Positions 1 through 8,412 are shown, counted from the stretch's first letter. The stretch: 17,920 bases of DNA from Alphaproteobacteria bacterium (GCA_028716765.1 JAQUPC010000032.1:1-17920); one strand, 5' to 3'. The notes: generated by a model from the sequence alone, not told the origin. Translations and numbers: made by a program.

Positions 1-1661
1 AGAACGGCTTTTATTACGATTTCTCCCGCAACGAGCCCTTTTCCACGGACGATTTTCCCAAAATCGAGGAAAAGATGCGCGAAATCGTCGCGCGCGACGA
101 GCCGCTGGTGCGCGAGGTGCTTTCGCGCAATGAAGCCATCGAGCATTTCGAGAAAAAACGCGAATACTACAAGGTCGAGCTTATCAAGGATTTGCCCGCC
201 AACGAAACCATCACGGTTTATACGCAGGGCACGTGGAAAGATCTGTGCCGGGGGCCGCACGTGCCCTCCACCGGAAAAATCGGGACGGCGTTCAAACTTT
301 TAAAAGTTTCCGGAGCCTATTGGCGCGGCGATTCCAAAAACGCCGTGTTGCAGCGCATTTACGGCACGGTATGGCGCGACGAGAAGGAACTTAAAGCCTA
401 CCTGACGATGATCGAGGAAGCCGAAAAGCGGGATCACCGCAAGATCGGTCGCGAACTCGGTCTTTTCCATTTTCAAGACGAGGCGCCCGGCTCCGTCTTC
501 TGGCATCCGAAAGGATGGGCGCTTTATCGCGTTCTTGAAACCTATATACGCCGCCGTCTGGACAAATCGGGATATGTCGAGGTTCATACGCCCCAGCTTG
601 TCGACAGTTCCCTTTTCAAGGCCTCGGGCCACTGGGACATGTACGGCGACAAGATGTTCAAGGTTGCGATTGCCAAGAGCGAGGCCGAAGAAGGCTCCCG
701 CGACGAAATGCTCGGCATCAAACCGATGAACTGCCCTTGTCATGTGCAGATTTTCAAGCAGGGCATCAAAAGCTACCGCGACCTGCCGATCCGCATGGCC
801 GAGTTCGGATGCTGTCACCGCAACGAGGCGCACGGAGCCATGCACGGCCTGCTGCGCGTGCGGCAGATGACGCAGGACGACGCGCACATCTTCTGCACCG
901 AGGACCAAATTCTTTCGGAAAGCCTTGCGTTCTGCGAACTTCTTGAATCCGTCTACAAGGACATGGGTTTCAAGGTCGAACGCGTTCGTCTGGCCGACCG
1001 TCCGGAAATTCGCGGCGGCACGGACGCCGTATGGGACAAGGCCGAAGCGGCTTTGCACAACGCCCTGAAAGCCGCCGGGCTTGCCTATGACATGAACAAA
1101 GGCGACGGCGCTTTTTACGGCCCGAAGATCGAATTTTACCTGCGCGACGCGATTGGCCGGGAATGGCAAATGGGCACGCTTCAGGTCGACTTCGTGCTTC
1201 CCGAGCGTCTTGACGCCTCCTACGTCGGCGTGGACGGGCAAAAACACCGCCCCGTCATGTTGCACCGGGCGATCCTCGGGACTCTGCACCGCTATATCGG
1301 CGTAGCGGTCGAGCACTACGCAGGCAAATTCCCCTTGTGGATGTCGCCCGTCCAGGCCGTCGTGGCCACGATCACCAACGACGCCGATTCCTACGCCGGG
1401 GAAGTTTTCCGCGCCCTGACGGACGCCGGTTTGCGGGCCGAGATCGACGTCCGGCCCGAGAAGATCAACGCCAAGATCCGCGACCATAGCCTGCAAAAGG
1501 TGCCCGCGATCCTCGTCGTCGGCAAAAAGGAGGCCGAAAAACGCACCGTGGCGATCCGGCGCCTTGACGGCGAAGCGCAGGAAATTATGGGACTTGAAGA
1601 AGCGGTCCGCGCCCTGGTTCAGGAAGCCACGCCTCCGGATTTGAGGAAAGAAAAAGAATGA
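1..1661 (+). CDS. thrS: Threonyl-tRNA synthetase, 3' part
   Basis: The enzyme charges tRNA-Thr in the cytoplasm. The reading frame is open from base 3 (NGFYYDF..., a typical ThrRS segment before the first visible ATG at 75), so the gene starts left of the window and the ATG at 75 is internal. The N-terminal TGS domain and most of the editing domain are missing. Visible are the second additional domain (DLCRGPH, then [14 protein letters not shown]), the class II catalytic core ([23 protein letters not shown]), motif 2 (FGCCHRNE), and the expected zinc ligands (Cys in PMNCP, His in DDAHIF, His in MLHRAILGT). The C-terminal anticodon-binding domain contains [11 protein letters not shown]. The stop overlaps the next start by ATGA, implying coupled translation with the downstream solute-binding protein. 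The identification is secure. Confidence 0.98.
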   Translation, partial: NGFYYDFSRNEPFSTDDFPKIEEKMREIVARDEPLVREVLSRNEAIEHFEKKREYYKVELIKDLPANETITVYTQGTWKDLCRGPHVPSTGKIGTAFKLLKVSGAYWRGDSKNAVLQRIYGTVWRDEKELKAYLTMIEEAEKRDHRKIGRELGLFHFQDEAPGSVFWHPKGWALYRVLETYIRRRLDKSGYVEVHTPQLVDSSLFKASGHWDMYGDKMFKVAIAKSEAEEGSRDEMLGIKPMNCPCHVQIFKQGIKSYRDLPIRMAEFGCCHRNEAHGAMHGLLRVRQMTQDDAHIFCTEDQILSESLAFCELLESVYKDMGFKVERVRLADRPEIRGGTDAVWDKAEAALHNALKAAGLAYDMNKGDGAFYGPKIEFYLRDAIGREWQMGTLQVDFVLPERLDASYVGVDGQKHRPVMLHRAILGTLHRYIGVAVEHYAGKFPLWMSPVQAVVATITNDADSYAGEVFRALTDAGLRAEIDVRPEKINAKIRDHSLQKVPAILVVGKKEAEKRTVAIRRLDGEAQEIMGLEEAVRALVQEATPPDLRKEKE

Positions 1662-2506
1662 GAACGCCGAAGTTTTTTCTGACGCTTCTTGCCGCCCTCA
1701 TGTCCTTTTCGGCTTTCGCCGCCGGCGGCAAACCGTCCGTTTACGATCGCGTTATGGAAAAAAGATCGATCCGGTGCGGCTATTTCTCGTGGTATCCGTC
1801 CATTATAAAAGACCCTGCGACGGGAGAGTTTAAGGGCATCTTTTATGATTACATGAGCGAACTGGGGAAGTTGCTCAGCCTGAAGATCGAATGGGCCGAA
1901 GAGATTGGCCTCGGCGATTTTCCCGCCGCGCTGGAAAGCGGCCGGATTGACGCCATGTGCGGCGGAGCGTGGGGAACGGCGGAAAAAGCCCGTACCGTGG
2001 ATTTTGTGGAGCCCGTTTATTATCTTCCTCTCTATGCTTTTGCGCGCACGGACGATTTTCGTTTCGATAAAGACCTTTCGATCCTGAATAACAAGAATTA
2101 CAAAATGGCCGTGCTGGAAGGCGGCGCGACATCGACCCTGCGCCGGTTTGTTTTTCCTGAAGCGCAGGCGCTTGAGCTGCCGTCGCTCGCAAGCCCGTCG
2201 GAACTTTTCGTCAGTTTGGCGCAGGGAAAAGCGGATGCGATTATTTACGATCCGTTCACGTTCCACGTCTTCGATGAAAATAACCCCGGCAAAGTCCGCA
2301 TGATCGGGCAAAAGCCCGTCAGAATATTTTCCAACGTCGTGGCTGTCGCGCGGGGGCAGGAGGAATTCCGCCGGATGCTCGACAACGCAACGAAGGATAT
2401 GCTCCTGAGCGGGACCATCGAAAAAATCGTTGCCAAATATGAGAAATATCCCGGCATTCTATTACGCCCGGCGAAGTCTTATCTCGCGCCTGTCGCGGCA
2501 GACTAG
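1658..2506 (+). CDS. Orphan periplasmic solute-binding protein, family 3
   Basis: This 282-aa protein has a signal peptide (basic MRTPKFF, hydrophobic stretch, AFA cleavage site near residue 22). A bacterial extracellular solute-binding fold of family 3 (amino-acid-type) follows: RCGYFSWYP near residue 38, then [17 protein letters not shown] and the lobe-closing segment KADAIIYD. The ligand cannot be predicted. No ABC permease or ATPase gene is nearby. The start codon overlaps the thrS stop (ATGA), with GAGGA about 10 nt upstream, so it is probably translated from the thrS message. It separates thrS from infC, which are often direct neighbours. It resembles the protein encoded at 7489-8367 (shared V-MEK-RCGY, I-K/R-DP-TG and EWAEE patterns), so the two are probably paralogues. 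Cysteines in RCGY and MCGG might form a disulfide (inference). Confidence 0.88.
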   Translation: MRTPKFFLTLLAALMSFSAFAAGGKPSVYDRVMEKRSIRCGYFSWYPSIIKDPATGEFKGIFYDYMSELGKLLSLKIEWAEEIGLGDFPAALESGRIDAMCGGAWGTAEKARTVDFVEPVYYLPLYAFARTDDFRFDKDLSILNNKNYKMAVLEGGATSTLRRFVFPEAQALELPSLASPSELFVSLAQGKADAIIYDPFTFHVFDENNPGKVRMIGQKPVRIFSNVVAVARGQEEFRRMLDNATKDMLLSGTIEKIVAKYEKYPGILLRPAKSYLAPVAAD

Positions 2507-2730
2507 AAGCAGGATCCATCCTCTCCGGACCCCCGAAATCCTCCGGAAGGCCATCAAAGCCGAGCGGTCAAAGATGCCACACCGCCGTATTTACGGGGTT
2601 AACCATATCCAAAGGACCGGATTAGGCCTTGTTTCAAGCCACATTTTCCGCCACGATAGGGCTCTCAGGAAGGCAGAGCCTGCCCGCCTGAAGGCATTCA
2701 TTATCCGCAACAGCTAAAGGAGATTTTTCC
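2507..2730 (+). promoter_or_regulatory. Leader region of infC
   Basis: This 224-bp gap holds no convincing gene. It contains two mutually exclusive small hairpins: GGCTCT (2660-2665) with AGAGCC (2675-2680), and GGCAG (2672-2676) with CTGCC (2679-2683). A strong Shine-Dalgarno sequence, AAAGGAGA, lies at 2716-2723, seven bases before the ATA at 2731. Its position shows where infC translation begins. Whether the hairpins regulate anything is a guess, and no promoter was recognised. Confidence 0.4.
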
Positions 2731-3288
2731 ATAGTTCGTCCAACATTAACCCGGGACCGCCAGGAAGGCTTCCGGAAAGAGAAAAATGATGGTCCCCGCG
2801 TGAACGGCGCCATCATCGCCCGACAGATTCGTGTCATCGATGCCTCTGGAGAAATGCGCGGCGTTATGTCCGTGCGCGATGCTTTGGCTCTCGCGGAGGA
2901 AGCGGGGCTCGATCTTGTCGAGATTTCGCCCAACTCCGAGCCGCCCGTTTGCAAGGTTCTTGACGCCGGCAAATACAAATACGAACTGCAGAAAAAAGCC
3001 GCCGAAGCGCGCAAAAAGCAGAAGGTCATCGAGATCAAGGAGATCAAGCTCCGCCCGATGATCGACGATCACGATTTCAACATCAAGATGAAGAACGCCA
3101 AGACCTTCCTCGGGGAAGGCGACAAGGTGAAGATCACGCTGCGTTTTCGCGGGCGCGAGATGGCGCATCAGGACATCGCTCAAGCGTTGTTGAAACGCGT
3201 GCGCGCCGAACTGGAGCCGCTTGGCAAGGTCGAATCCGAACCGGGTTTTGAAGGCCGCCAGATCGTCATGGTCCTCGCGGCGAAGTAG
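2731..3288 (+). CDS. infC: Translation initiation factor IF-3, AUA start
   Basis: IF-3 binds the 30S subunit, keeps subunits apart and checks start-codon/initiator-tRNA pairing. The C-terminal part is unmistakable: EAGLDLVEISPNSEPPVCK, the basic linker helix KKAAEARKKQK, and IDDHDFNIKMKNAKTFL...FRGREMAHQ. The first conventional start in frame is GTG at 2800, but it has no suitable ribosome-binding site. The frame stays open upstream to a TGA at 2689. It encodes VRPTLTRDRQEGFRKEKNDGPRVNGAI, and the DGPRVN block before the N-terminal domain matches IF-3 proteins. The only codon correctly placed after AAAGGAGA is ATA at 2731, giving 185 aa, a normal IF-3 length. IF-3 genes are known to use rare starts (AUU in E. 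coli), which lets IF-3 repress its own synthesis. AUA here is inferred. rpmI and rplT do not follow. Confidence 0.93.
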   Translation: MVRPTLTRDRQEGFRKEKNDGPRVNGAIIARQIRVIDASGEMRGVMSVRDALALAEEAGLDLVEISPNSEPPVCKVLDAGKYKYELQKKAAEARKKQKVIEIKEIKLRPMIDDHDFNIKMKNAKTFLGEGDKVKITLRFRGREMAHQDIAQALLKRVRAELEPLGKVESEPGFEGRQIVMVLAAK

Positions 3289-3322
3289 AGGCTCCTTTCC
3301 TTGCTTCAAGTTCTTTTTGCGT

Positions 3323-3386
3323 GAGGATGATCCCGCGTTTAAAATCCAGCCGGATGCGTGCGTTTAACGCGTCCTCTTGTTTTTTT
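3323..3386 (+). terminator. Putative Rho-independent terminator after infC
   Basis: GAGGA (3323-3327) pairs with TCCTC (3372-3376). CGCGTTTAAA (3334-3343) pairs, with one bulge, with TTTAACGCG (3363-3371). A small inner ATCC/GGAT hairpin sits in the loop. The stem is followed by TTGTTTTTTT (3377-3386). The stem is long and interrupted by a 6-nt asymmetric bulge, so the call is moderate. Confidence 0.42.
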
Positions 3387-3537
3387 ACAGAAATTTGACA
3401 ACCACCCTTTACTGTGCATCCGCACAATTAACTATGTTTTGCCGGAAAGAATTATTTCTATTGTGCTTTGCAGATCCTTTCCCTAGATCATAGCCATAAT
3501 AATTCGCCGCCGGATTATTCTAGATTCATTTTTTTGA

Positions 3538-4419
3538 GTGGCTATGTCTATCGAAGAAGACAATTACAGAAGTGATTTTAAGCGGCTAAGACACTATTTG
3601 CACGCCGCACAGTACAAACGCGCCTTGCACGCCCTGAAAATTGCCCCCGATTATCATCCCGATTACCGGAAAGACGGGAAAACGCCTAATTTTCATCATC
3701 AGGTCGAAGTTGCCCTCAGTCTTTACGACGACCGCTGGCGCATCAAGCGCGCCGGATTTAACGTTGACGTTGTCATTGCCGGAGGCCTTTTTCACGACAC
3801 GCCGGAGGACAGGCCGGACGCCATGCCGGTCATCAAACGCGAATTCGATTCAAACGTCGTGACGATCTGTCAAAGGCTCGACAAGAACGATATGGTGCCA
3901 TTCCCCCGCAAAACAGGTCACGCCCTGACTTTTAACGATATATTTTTAAAACAAACCCTTCAGGAACTGGGAGATCACGGTTGGAATTTTCATGAACTCG
4001 GGAAAATTCTGTTCTACTTCAACCGGCTTCTGGAAATGGGCGAAACGGTCATCATCAAACTGCACGACCGGCGCAGCAATATTCACACGGTTTCCTGGCT
4101 GCCCGCGAGGAATCAGCCTCAATATATTCTCGAAACGCGCATGCTGTCGAACGTCGCCTATAGAGCCATAAGGCTTTATCCGAAACTTGAAGGGTTGATC
4201 CAGCATTCGCGCAAACAGATGAGAAATTCGGTCAACTTGTACCTAGACGTAAACCAGAAGTTTTTCAACGATATGTTGAAGACCTACGGGGGGATCATCG
4301 AAATGGGCGAATCCGGAGAAATTATAACTCTTCTAAACGCGTCGGGACTCATACGCGCCCCTAATGAGCCTCAGCCCAATTCCTGGCGTGTCCCGCCTCG
4401 GCGACAAGTGGCACCTTAA
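3538..4419 (+). CDS. Stand-alone HD-domain hydrolase, RelA/SpoT-like
   Basis: This protein of up to 293 aa resembles the hydrolase half of RelA/SpoT alarmone enzymes. With GTG 3538 as residue 1, the metal and catalytic pattern is complete: H53/H54 (HHQVEVAL), H86-D87 and E90-D91 in LFHDTPED, and the late motif IIKLHDRRSNIHT with D177 and N181 four residues apart, as in KLADRxHN of RSH hydrolases. No synthetase or TGS domain is present. Likely activity is hydrolysis of (p)ppGpp or a related phosphorylated nucleotide; the substrate is inferred. The start is uncertain: GTG 3538 or ATG 3544, neither with a strong ribosome-binding site. A TTGACA lies at 3395-3400 but lacks a good -10 partner. The last 20 or so residues are encoded opposite the polA 3' end, a 59-bp convergent overlap, which suggests a late C-terminal extension. 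Confidence 0.78.
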   Translation: MAMSIEEDNYRSDFKRLRHYLHAAQYKRALHALKIAPDYHPDYRKDGKTPNFHHQVEVALSLYDDRWRIKRAGFNVDVVIAGGLFHDTPEDRPDAMPVIKREFDSNVVTICQRLDKNDMVPFPRKTGHALTFNDIFLKQTLQELGDHGWNFHELGKILFYFNRLLEMGETVIIKLHDRRSNIHTVSWLPARNQPQYILETRMLSNVAYRAIRLYPKLEGLIQHSRKQMRNSVNLYLDVNQKFFNDMLKTYGGIIEMGESGEIITLLNASGLIRAPNEPQPNSWRVPPRRQVAP

Positions 4420-7225
4420 GCCGCAGCGCCGGCAAGGGCGCTTCCTGCATGATCTTCTTAACCAGCTCCGACGTAGCGGCCAGTTCTTGAGCCGGCACCT
4501 CGAACACCAGTTCGTCGTGAACCTGCAACAACAGTTGCGCTTTCAGCTTTTCCGCCGCCAACGCGGGCGGAATCCTGACCATCGCGCGCTTGATGATGTC
4601 GGCCGCCGTGCCTTGCAGCGGCGCGTTGATGGCCTGACGTTCCGCCGCGCCACGCCGCGCCGCGTTTTTCTCCCCGATGTCCGCGATATGCACGCGCCGC
4701 CCGAACATCGTTTCGACGTAGCCGTGCGCATGCGCAAACTCTTTCGTCGCCTCCATCCAGTTGCGCAGTTCATAGAAATGATCGAGGTATTGGCGGATAA
4801 ACTCGTTTGCCTCGCCGGGCGTGCTTCCGATTTGTTTCGCAAGGCCGAAGCCGCTGATACCGTAGATGATGCCGAAGTTGATCGCCTTCGCCCGATGGCG
4901 ATTTTCTGGCGTTATCTCCTTCAGGGGAATATGAAACACCTGGCTGGCGGTAAGCGCGTGAATGTCCACGCCTTCATGGAAAGCCTGGATAAGCGCCGTA
5001 ATTCCCGCCGCCTCCGCCGCCAAACGCATTTCGATCTGCGAATAATCGACCGACAAAAGTTCGTGCCCTTCGGCGGCCACGAACGCCCTGCGTATGGCGC
5101 GGCCGTCTTCGCTGCGGATGGGAATGTTTTGCAGATTGGGATCGGTCGAAGACAGACGGCCCGTCGCCGCGCCCACCATCGAAAACGACGTGTGCACGCG
5201 CCCCGTTTTGGGATCGATCTGCTCCGGCAGGGCATCCGTGTAGGTGGATTTCAACTTCGAAAGGCCGCGCCAATCCAAAACCTTGACGGCGATCTCATGC
5301 CCCATTTCGGCCAAGGGTTCAAGGATGCTCACGCTTGTGGAATAGGCGCCGGTTTTACCCTTGCTGCCGCCCGGCAGGCCCATTTCGTCAAACAATACCT
5401 CGCCAAGCTGCTTGGGCGAGCCGACGTTGAATGGATGCCCGGCCAGTTTTACGATTTCCTCTTCGAGCGCTTGCAGGCGTTTGGCAAGCCCGCCGCTTTG
5501 CGCCTTCAGGACGGTGGGATCGACCCGGATCCCCGCGCGTTCCATAGCGGCAATCACAGGAACCAGCGGCCGCTCGATCCGCTCGTAGACGCGCGTTACG
5601 TGCTGCCTTGCCACAAGCGGTTTCAACAACAACCATAAACGCAACGTGTAGTCGGCGTCCTCGGCGGCATACTCGCCCGCCTTGTCAAGCGGTACGTAAT
5701 CGAACGTGATGGCGCGTTTTCCGCTTCCGGCGACATCGTTAAAGGAAATCATTTTATGCTGAAAATACTTGAGCGCCAGTTCGTCCAACCCGTGGCCGTG
5801 CAAACCCGCGCTCAGCACATAGGACAGCAGGATCGTGTCGTCGTAAGGCGCGACGGTCAGGCCGTGCTGCTCCAGAACCTGCAAGTCGAATTTCAGGTTA
5901 TGCGCGATTTTCAAAACGGCCGGATCGATGAGCAAATCATGCAATTCCGCGGCCAGTTCCTTGATTCCGATTTGCTTGAGCGTTTTGGCTTCTTCAAACG
6001 CAAAGCCTCCGTCTGCCGCACCAGCCGGATCGATATGCCCGACAGGAATGTAACACGCCCGGCCCGGCGCGACCGCCAGCGACACGCCCACAAGTTTCGT
6101 CGTGGACGGCGTGAGCGAATTGGTTTCGGTATCGATGGCGACATAGCCTTGTTCGCGCGCCGCCTCGACCCATTTGCGCAGGCTTTTCGCGTCCTGCACG
6201 AGTTCATAGTTGATTTTGGCGTGAAGAAGCGAAGGTTCGGGTGTTAGCTCCAAACTACCCTCACCCGCCGCGCTACGCGCGTCACCCTCTCCCGCAATGC
6301 GAGAGAGAGAGGGACCCGGTCGCTCGTTTGCAAGTGACTGGGAGGATGAGGGTAAGGAACCATCTTTTTCCAGCCGCGCCAGAATCGAGCGGAACCCCTG
6401 CGCCTGCAAAAACGCGATCAGCTCCGGCGCATGATCTGTGCGCGCGCGCAGGTCCTTGAGCGGCGCAGGCAGCGGCGCGTGATCGTCGAGCGTCACCAGC
6501 TTTTTGGAAATACGCGCCAGTTCGGCGTTCTCGACAAGCGCTTCGCGCCGCTTGGGCTGCTTGATCTCATGCGCGCGCTTTAAAAGCGTTTCCAGATCGC
6601 CGTATTCGTTGATGAGCTGCGCCGCCGTTTTCACGCCGATGCCGGGCACGCCGGGGATATTGTCGGTGCTGTCGCCCGCCAGCGCCTGAACCTCGATGAC
6701 TTTCTCGGGCGGCACGCCGAACTTGGCTTCGATCTCGGCAAGCCCGATGACGCTCGATTTCAGGGGATCGAACATCTCCACGCCCGGCCGGACGAGCTGC
6801 ATCAAATCCTTGTCGGTGCCGACGATGCGGACGCTCTGCCCGTGCGCCAGCGCTTCGCGCGCATAGGAGGCGATCAGGTCGTCGGCCTCATAGCCCTGCC
6901 TTTCCAGCGCCGGAACGCCGAAGGCGCGCGTGGCCTCGCGGATAAGCGGGAATTGCGGAATAAGTTCGGGCGGCGGCGGCGGACGGTGCGCCTTGTATTC
7001 GGGATAAATATCGTTGCGGAACGTCTTGCGCTCGGCGTCGAAAATAACGGCGATGTTCCGGGCCTTCAAATCGGTCAACAGCTTGTTGAGCATGTTGCAA
7101 AAGCCATAGACGGCGTTGACGTGCGTGCCGTCCGCGCGCGTCATGTCCGGCAGCGCATGAAACGCGCGGAAAATAAAGCTCGAGCCGTCGATAAGATACA
7201 GCGTTTCGGGATGCGGGGAAGTCAT
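4361..7225 (-). CDS. polA: DNA polymerase I
   Basis: This 954-aa enzyme fills gaps and removes primers in replication and repair. The 5' nuclease domain spans about 7-285 (LIDGSSFIFRAFHA; AGDSTDNIPGVPGIGVKTA at 183-201). The 3'-5' exonuclease spans about 337-535 and keeps its acidic residues: IDTET at 364-368, AHNLKFD at 441-447, EDADYTL at 522-528, so proofreading should be active. The polymerase domain fills the rest: motif A VDYSQIEMR (726-734), motif B RAKAINFGIIYG (778-789), motif C QVHDELVFE (901-909). Residues 291-324 are a low-complexity insert encoded by a palindromic repeat element (6256-6354) in the linker between the nuclease and exonuclease domains. The start is ATG 7225, weakly preceded by AGGG. 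The 3' end overlaps the convergent HD gene by 59 bp. Confidence 0.97.
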   Translation of the reverse strand: MTSPHPETLYLIDGSSFIFRAFHALPDMTRADGTHVNAVYGFCNMLNKLLTDLKARNIAVIFDAERKTFRNDIYPEYKAHRPPPPPELIPQFPLIREATRAFGVPALERQGYEADDLIASYAREALAHGQSVRIVGTDKDLMQLVRPGVEMFDPLKSSVIGLAEIEAKFGVPPEKVIEVQALAGDSTDNIPGVPGIGVKTAAQLINEYGDLETLLKRAHEIKQPKRREALVENAELARISKKLVTLDDHAPLPAPLKDLRARTDHAPELIAFLQAQGFRSILARLEKDGSLPSSSQSLANERPGPSLSRIAGEGDARSAAGEGSLELTPEPSLLHAKINYELVQDAKSLRKWVEAAREQGYVAIDTETNSLTPSTTKLVGVSLAVAPGRACYIPVGHIDPAGAADGGFAFEEAKTLKQIGIKELAAELHDLLIDPAVLKIAHNLKFDLQVLEQHGLTVAPYDDTILLSYVLSAGLHGHGLDELALKYFQHKMISFNDVAGSGKRAITFDYVPLDKAGEYAAEDADYTLRLWLLLKPLVARQHVTRVYERIERPLVPVIAAMERAGIRVDPTVLKAQSGGLAKRLQALEEEIVKLAGHPFNVGSPKQLGEVLFDEMGLPGGSKGKTGAYSTSVSILEPLAEMGHEIAVKVLDWRGLSKLKSTYTDALPEQIDPKTGRVHTSFSMVGAATGRLSSTDPNLQNIPIRSEDGRAIRRAFVAAEGHELLSVDYSQIEMRLAAEAAGITALIQAFHEGVDIHALTASQVFHIPLKEITPENRHRAKAINFGIIYGISGFGLAKQIGSTPGEANEFIRQYLDHFYELRNWMEATKEFAHAHGYVETMFGRRVHIADIGEKNAARRGAAERQAINAPLQGTAADIIKRAMVRIPPALAAEKLKAQLLLQVHDELVFEVPAQELAATSELVKKIMQEAPLPALRLKVPLVAEAGHARNWAEAH
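6256..6354. repeat. 99-bp palindromic repeat inserted in frame in polA
   Basis: Perfect terminal inverted repeats TACCCTCA (6256-6263) and TGAGGGTA (6347-6354) bound a 99-bp unit, exactly 33 codons. Inside is a second hairpin: CCCTCTC (6285-6291) against GAGAGGG (6307-6313). Such CCCTCACCC/CCCTCTCCC repeats are usually intergenic. Here the unit is read through as a Ser/Gly/Ala-rich stretch with SLSRIAGEG in its core, in the linker between the 5' nuclease and exonuclease domains of DNA polymerase I. This resembles the behaviour of coding-tolerated palindromic elements such as those described in Rickettsia; relationship to those is not claimed. Confidence 0.75.
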
Positions 7226-7245
7226 GCCCTATTGTGGCAGGAATA

Positions 7246-7275
7246 GGGGTTAGAGGCTAGAGGCTAGGGAGAAGG
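7246..7275. repeat. Heptad repeat tract upstream of polA
   Basis: A degenerate 7-bp tandem repeat (TTAGAGG CTAGAGG CTAGGGA) lies about 20 bp upstream of the polA start. A related inverted copy, AGCCTCTAATCCCC then CCTTGTCTCTAGCC, lies at 7435-7459 just past the 3' end of the solute-binding protein gene. Together they frame most of the 263-bp gap. Function unknown. Confidence 0.55.
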
Positions 7276-7358
7276 ATAGGGTCATCGAAATTTTCCCCCT
7301 GGTGCTCTGCATCATCATGCTTGAGGGAAACTATTGCGGCAAAGCACAGGCGGAATTC

Positions 7359-7377
7359 CCTCCCCCTTGAGGGGAGG
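7359..7377. repeat. CCTCCCC/GGGGAGG hairpin in the SBP-polA gap
   Basis: CCTCCCC (7359-7365) and GGGGAGG (7371-7377) form a 7-bp stem around CTTGA. On the minus strand it lies between the solute-binding protein gene and polA but has no T-run, so it reads as a dispersed repeat rather than a terminator. A similar CCCCTCCCC/GGGGAGGGG unit occurs at 17493-17512. The rest of the 7226-7488 gap shows no gene. Confidence 0.5.
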
Positions 7378-7488
7378 AGAACAGGCCGTTCCTCAACGAA
7401 ACGTTTTTCTTCAATTATAACGACGCAGACCACCAGCCTCTAATCCCCTTGTCTCTAGCCGCATTTTTCCTTTGCCAAAACATATAAC

Positions 7489-8367
7489 CTATCCCCCTAT
7501 CACATACGGCTTGGCCACGCGGTAAAGCGCTCCCGGATAACGCTCGTAACGGTCGATGATCGTGTCCACTTCGCCGTTGTTGAACATGCCGAGCAGGACG
7601 TTCTGGAACATGGATTGCAGCTTGAACTCGCCCTTATTCACCAGCATTTTGTTGTGAAAGATGCGCAAGGGCTTTTCGACGGCGATGTTTTTCAACTTGC
7701 CGGGATTATGGGCCAGATAGTCCATGCCGTAGTAGTTTTCCACAAACGTCACATCGGCTTTGCGCTCCGCCACGTCGATGGCGTTGAACGTGTAGTCCGT
7801 CATCTGCGGATGCGACGACAGTTTCGCTTTCGGGAACTGCTCGGCCGCGATGATGGCCGGGATGGTCCCGTCGATGGCCGAGATGGTCACACCCGGGGCG
7901 TTGATGACGTCCAGATTGTTCGCAAAGCGGTTGTCGTCCGCCCGCACCAGAACCCCGAGGCCCGAATAGTACAGAGGCCCAATGGCCTCGGCCCGCGCCG
8001 CGTCGGAGGGCAACGTAAAGCTGGCCGCGCAAAGCATATCGTAGCGGCCCGCGCCGAGCCCCTCCAGATGGTTGCCCCACGCGGTTTCTTCCGCCCACTC
8101 GACCTTGAGTTGCAGCTTGGCCGCCGCCGCTTCGACAATGTCATGCACGATGCCGGACAACGCGCCCGTTTTGGGATCGCGAATTGTGCCCGGCGCGTAG
8201 ACGACATAGCCGCAGCGCAGAGTCTTTTTTTCCATGACGCGGCTGAACGCCGGTTGATCAGCGGCTTTCGTTGCCGCCGTGACATTCCCCGTCCGCGCTA
8301 AAAAAGAGGACAGAAGACTGGTTACAAGAACTAAAGCAATAATTTTTAAAGTATGCGCCGTTTTCAT
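7489..8367 (-). CDS. Second orphan solute-binding protein, family 3
   Basis: This 292-aa periplasmic binding protein is a likely paralogue of the one at 1658-2506. The start is ATG 8367, because GGAGG (8373-8377 on the opposite strand) lies five bases upstream and a signal peptide begins there (MKTAHTLKIIALVLVTSLLSS). A longer frame to 8439 would bury that peptide. The mature part begins FSRVMEKKTLRCGY, then IRDPKTGALSGI and VEWAEETAWG, with the later lobe around KADVTFVENYYG and the C-terminal helix IIDRYERYPGAL. It is a family-3 extracellular solute-binding protein, ligand unknown. No permease or ATPase is adjacent. It is transcribed away from an XRE-type regulator (8502) across 134 bp, suggesting but not proving control by that regulator. 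Confidence 0.88.
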   Translation of the reverse strand: MKTAHTLKIIALVLVTSLLSSFLARTGNVTAATKAADQPAFSRVMEKKTLRCGYVVYAPGTIRDPKTGALSGIVHDIVEAAAAKLQLKVEWAEETAWGNHLEGLGAGRYDMLCAASFTLPSDAARAEAIGPLYYSGLGVLVRADDNRFANNLDVINAPGVTISAIDGTIPAIIAAEQFPKAKLSSHPQMTDYTFNAIDVAERKADVTFVENYYGMDYLAHNPGKLKNIAVEKPLRIFHNKMLVNKGEFKLQSMFQNVLLGMFNNGEVDTIIDRYERYPGALYRVAKPYVIGG

Positions 8368-8412
8368 AAGTACCTCCGTTGCATTGAAATCAGGTTGTCC
8401 GTGACACGAAAT

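Noticed and set aside
300..1496. Long minus-strand reading frame opposite thrS
   Set aside because: It is the antisense of a clear ThrRS gene in GC-rich codon usage and has no family features or ribosome-binding site.
2800..3288. GTG 2800 as start of infC
   Set aside because: No suitable ribosome-binding site, and it would drop the conserved DGPR block encoded in frame upstream.
3395..3423. Promoter with TTGACA before the HD gene
   Set aside because: No acceptable -10 hexamer at 16-18 bp spacing, so it is not listed as a promoter.
4364..5638. Long plus-strand reading frame opposite polA
   Set aside because: Antisense shadow of the polymerase domain; composition is Arg/Gln/His-rich as expected for an artefact.
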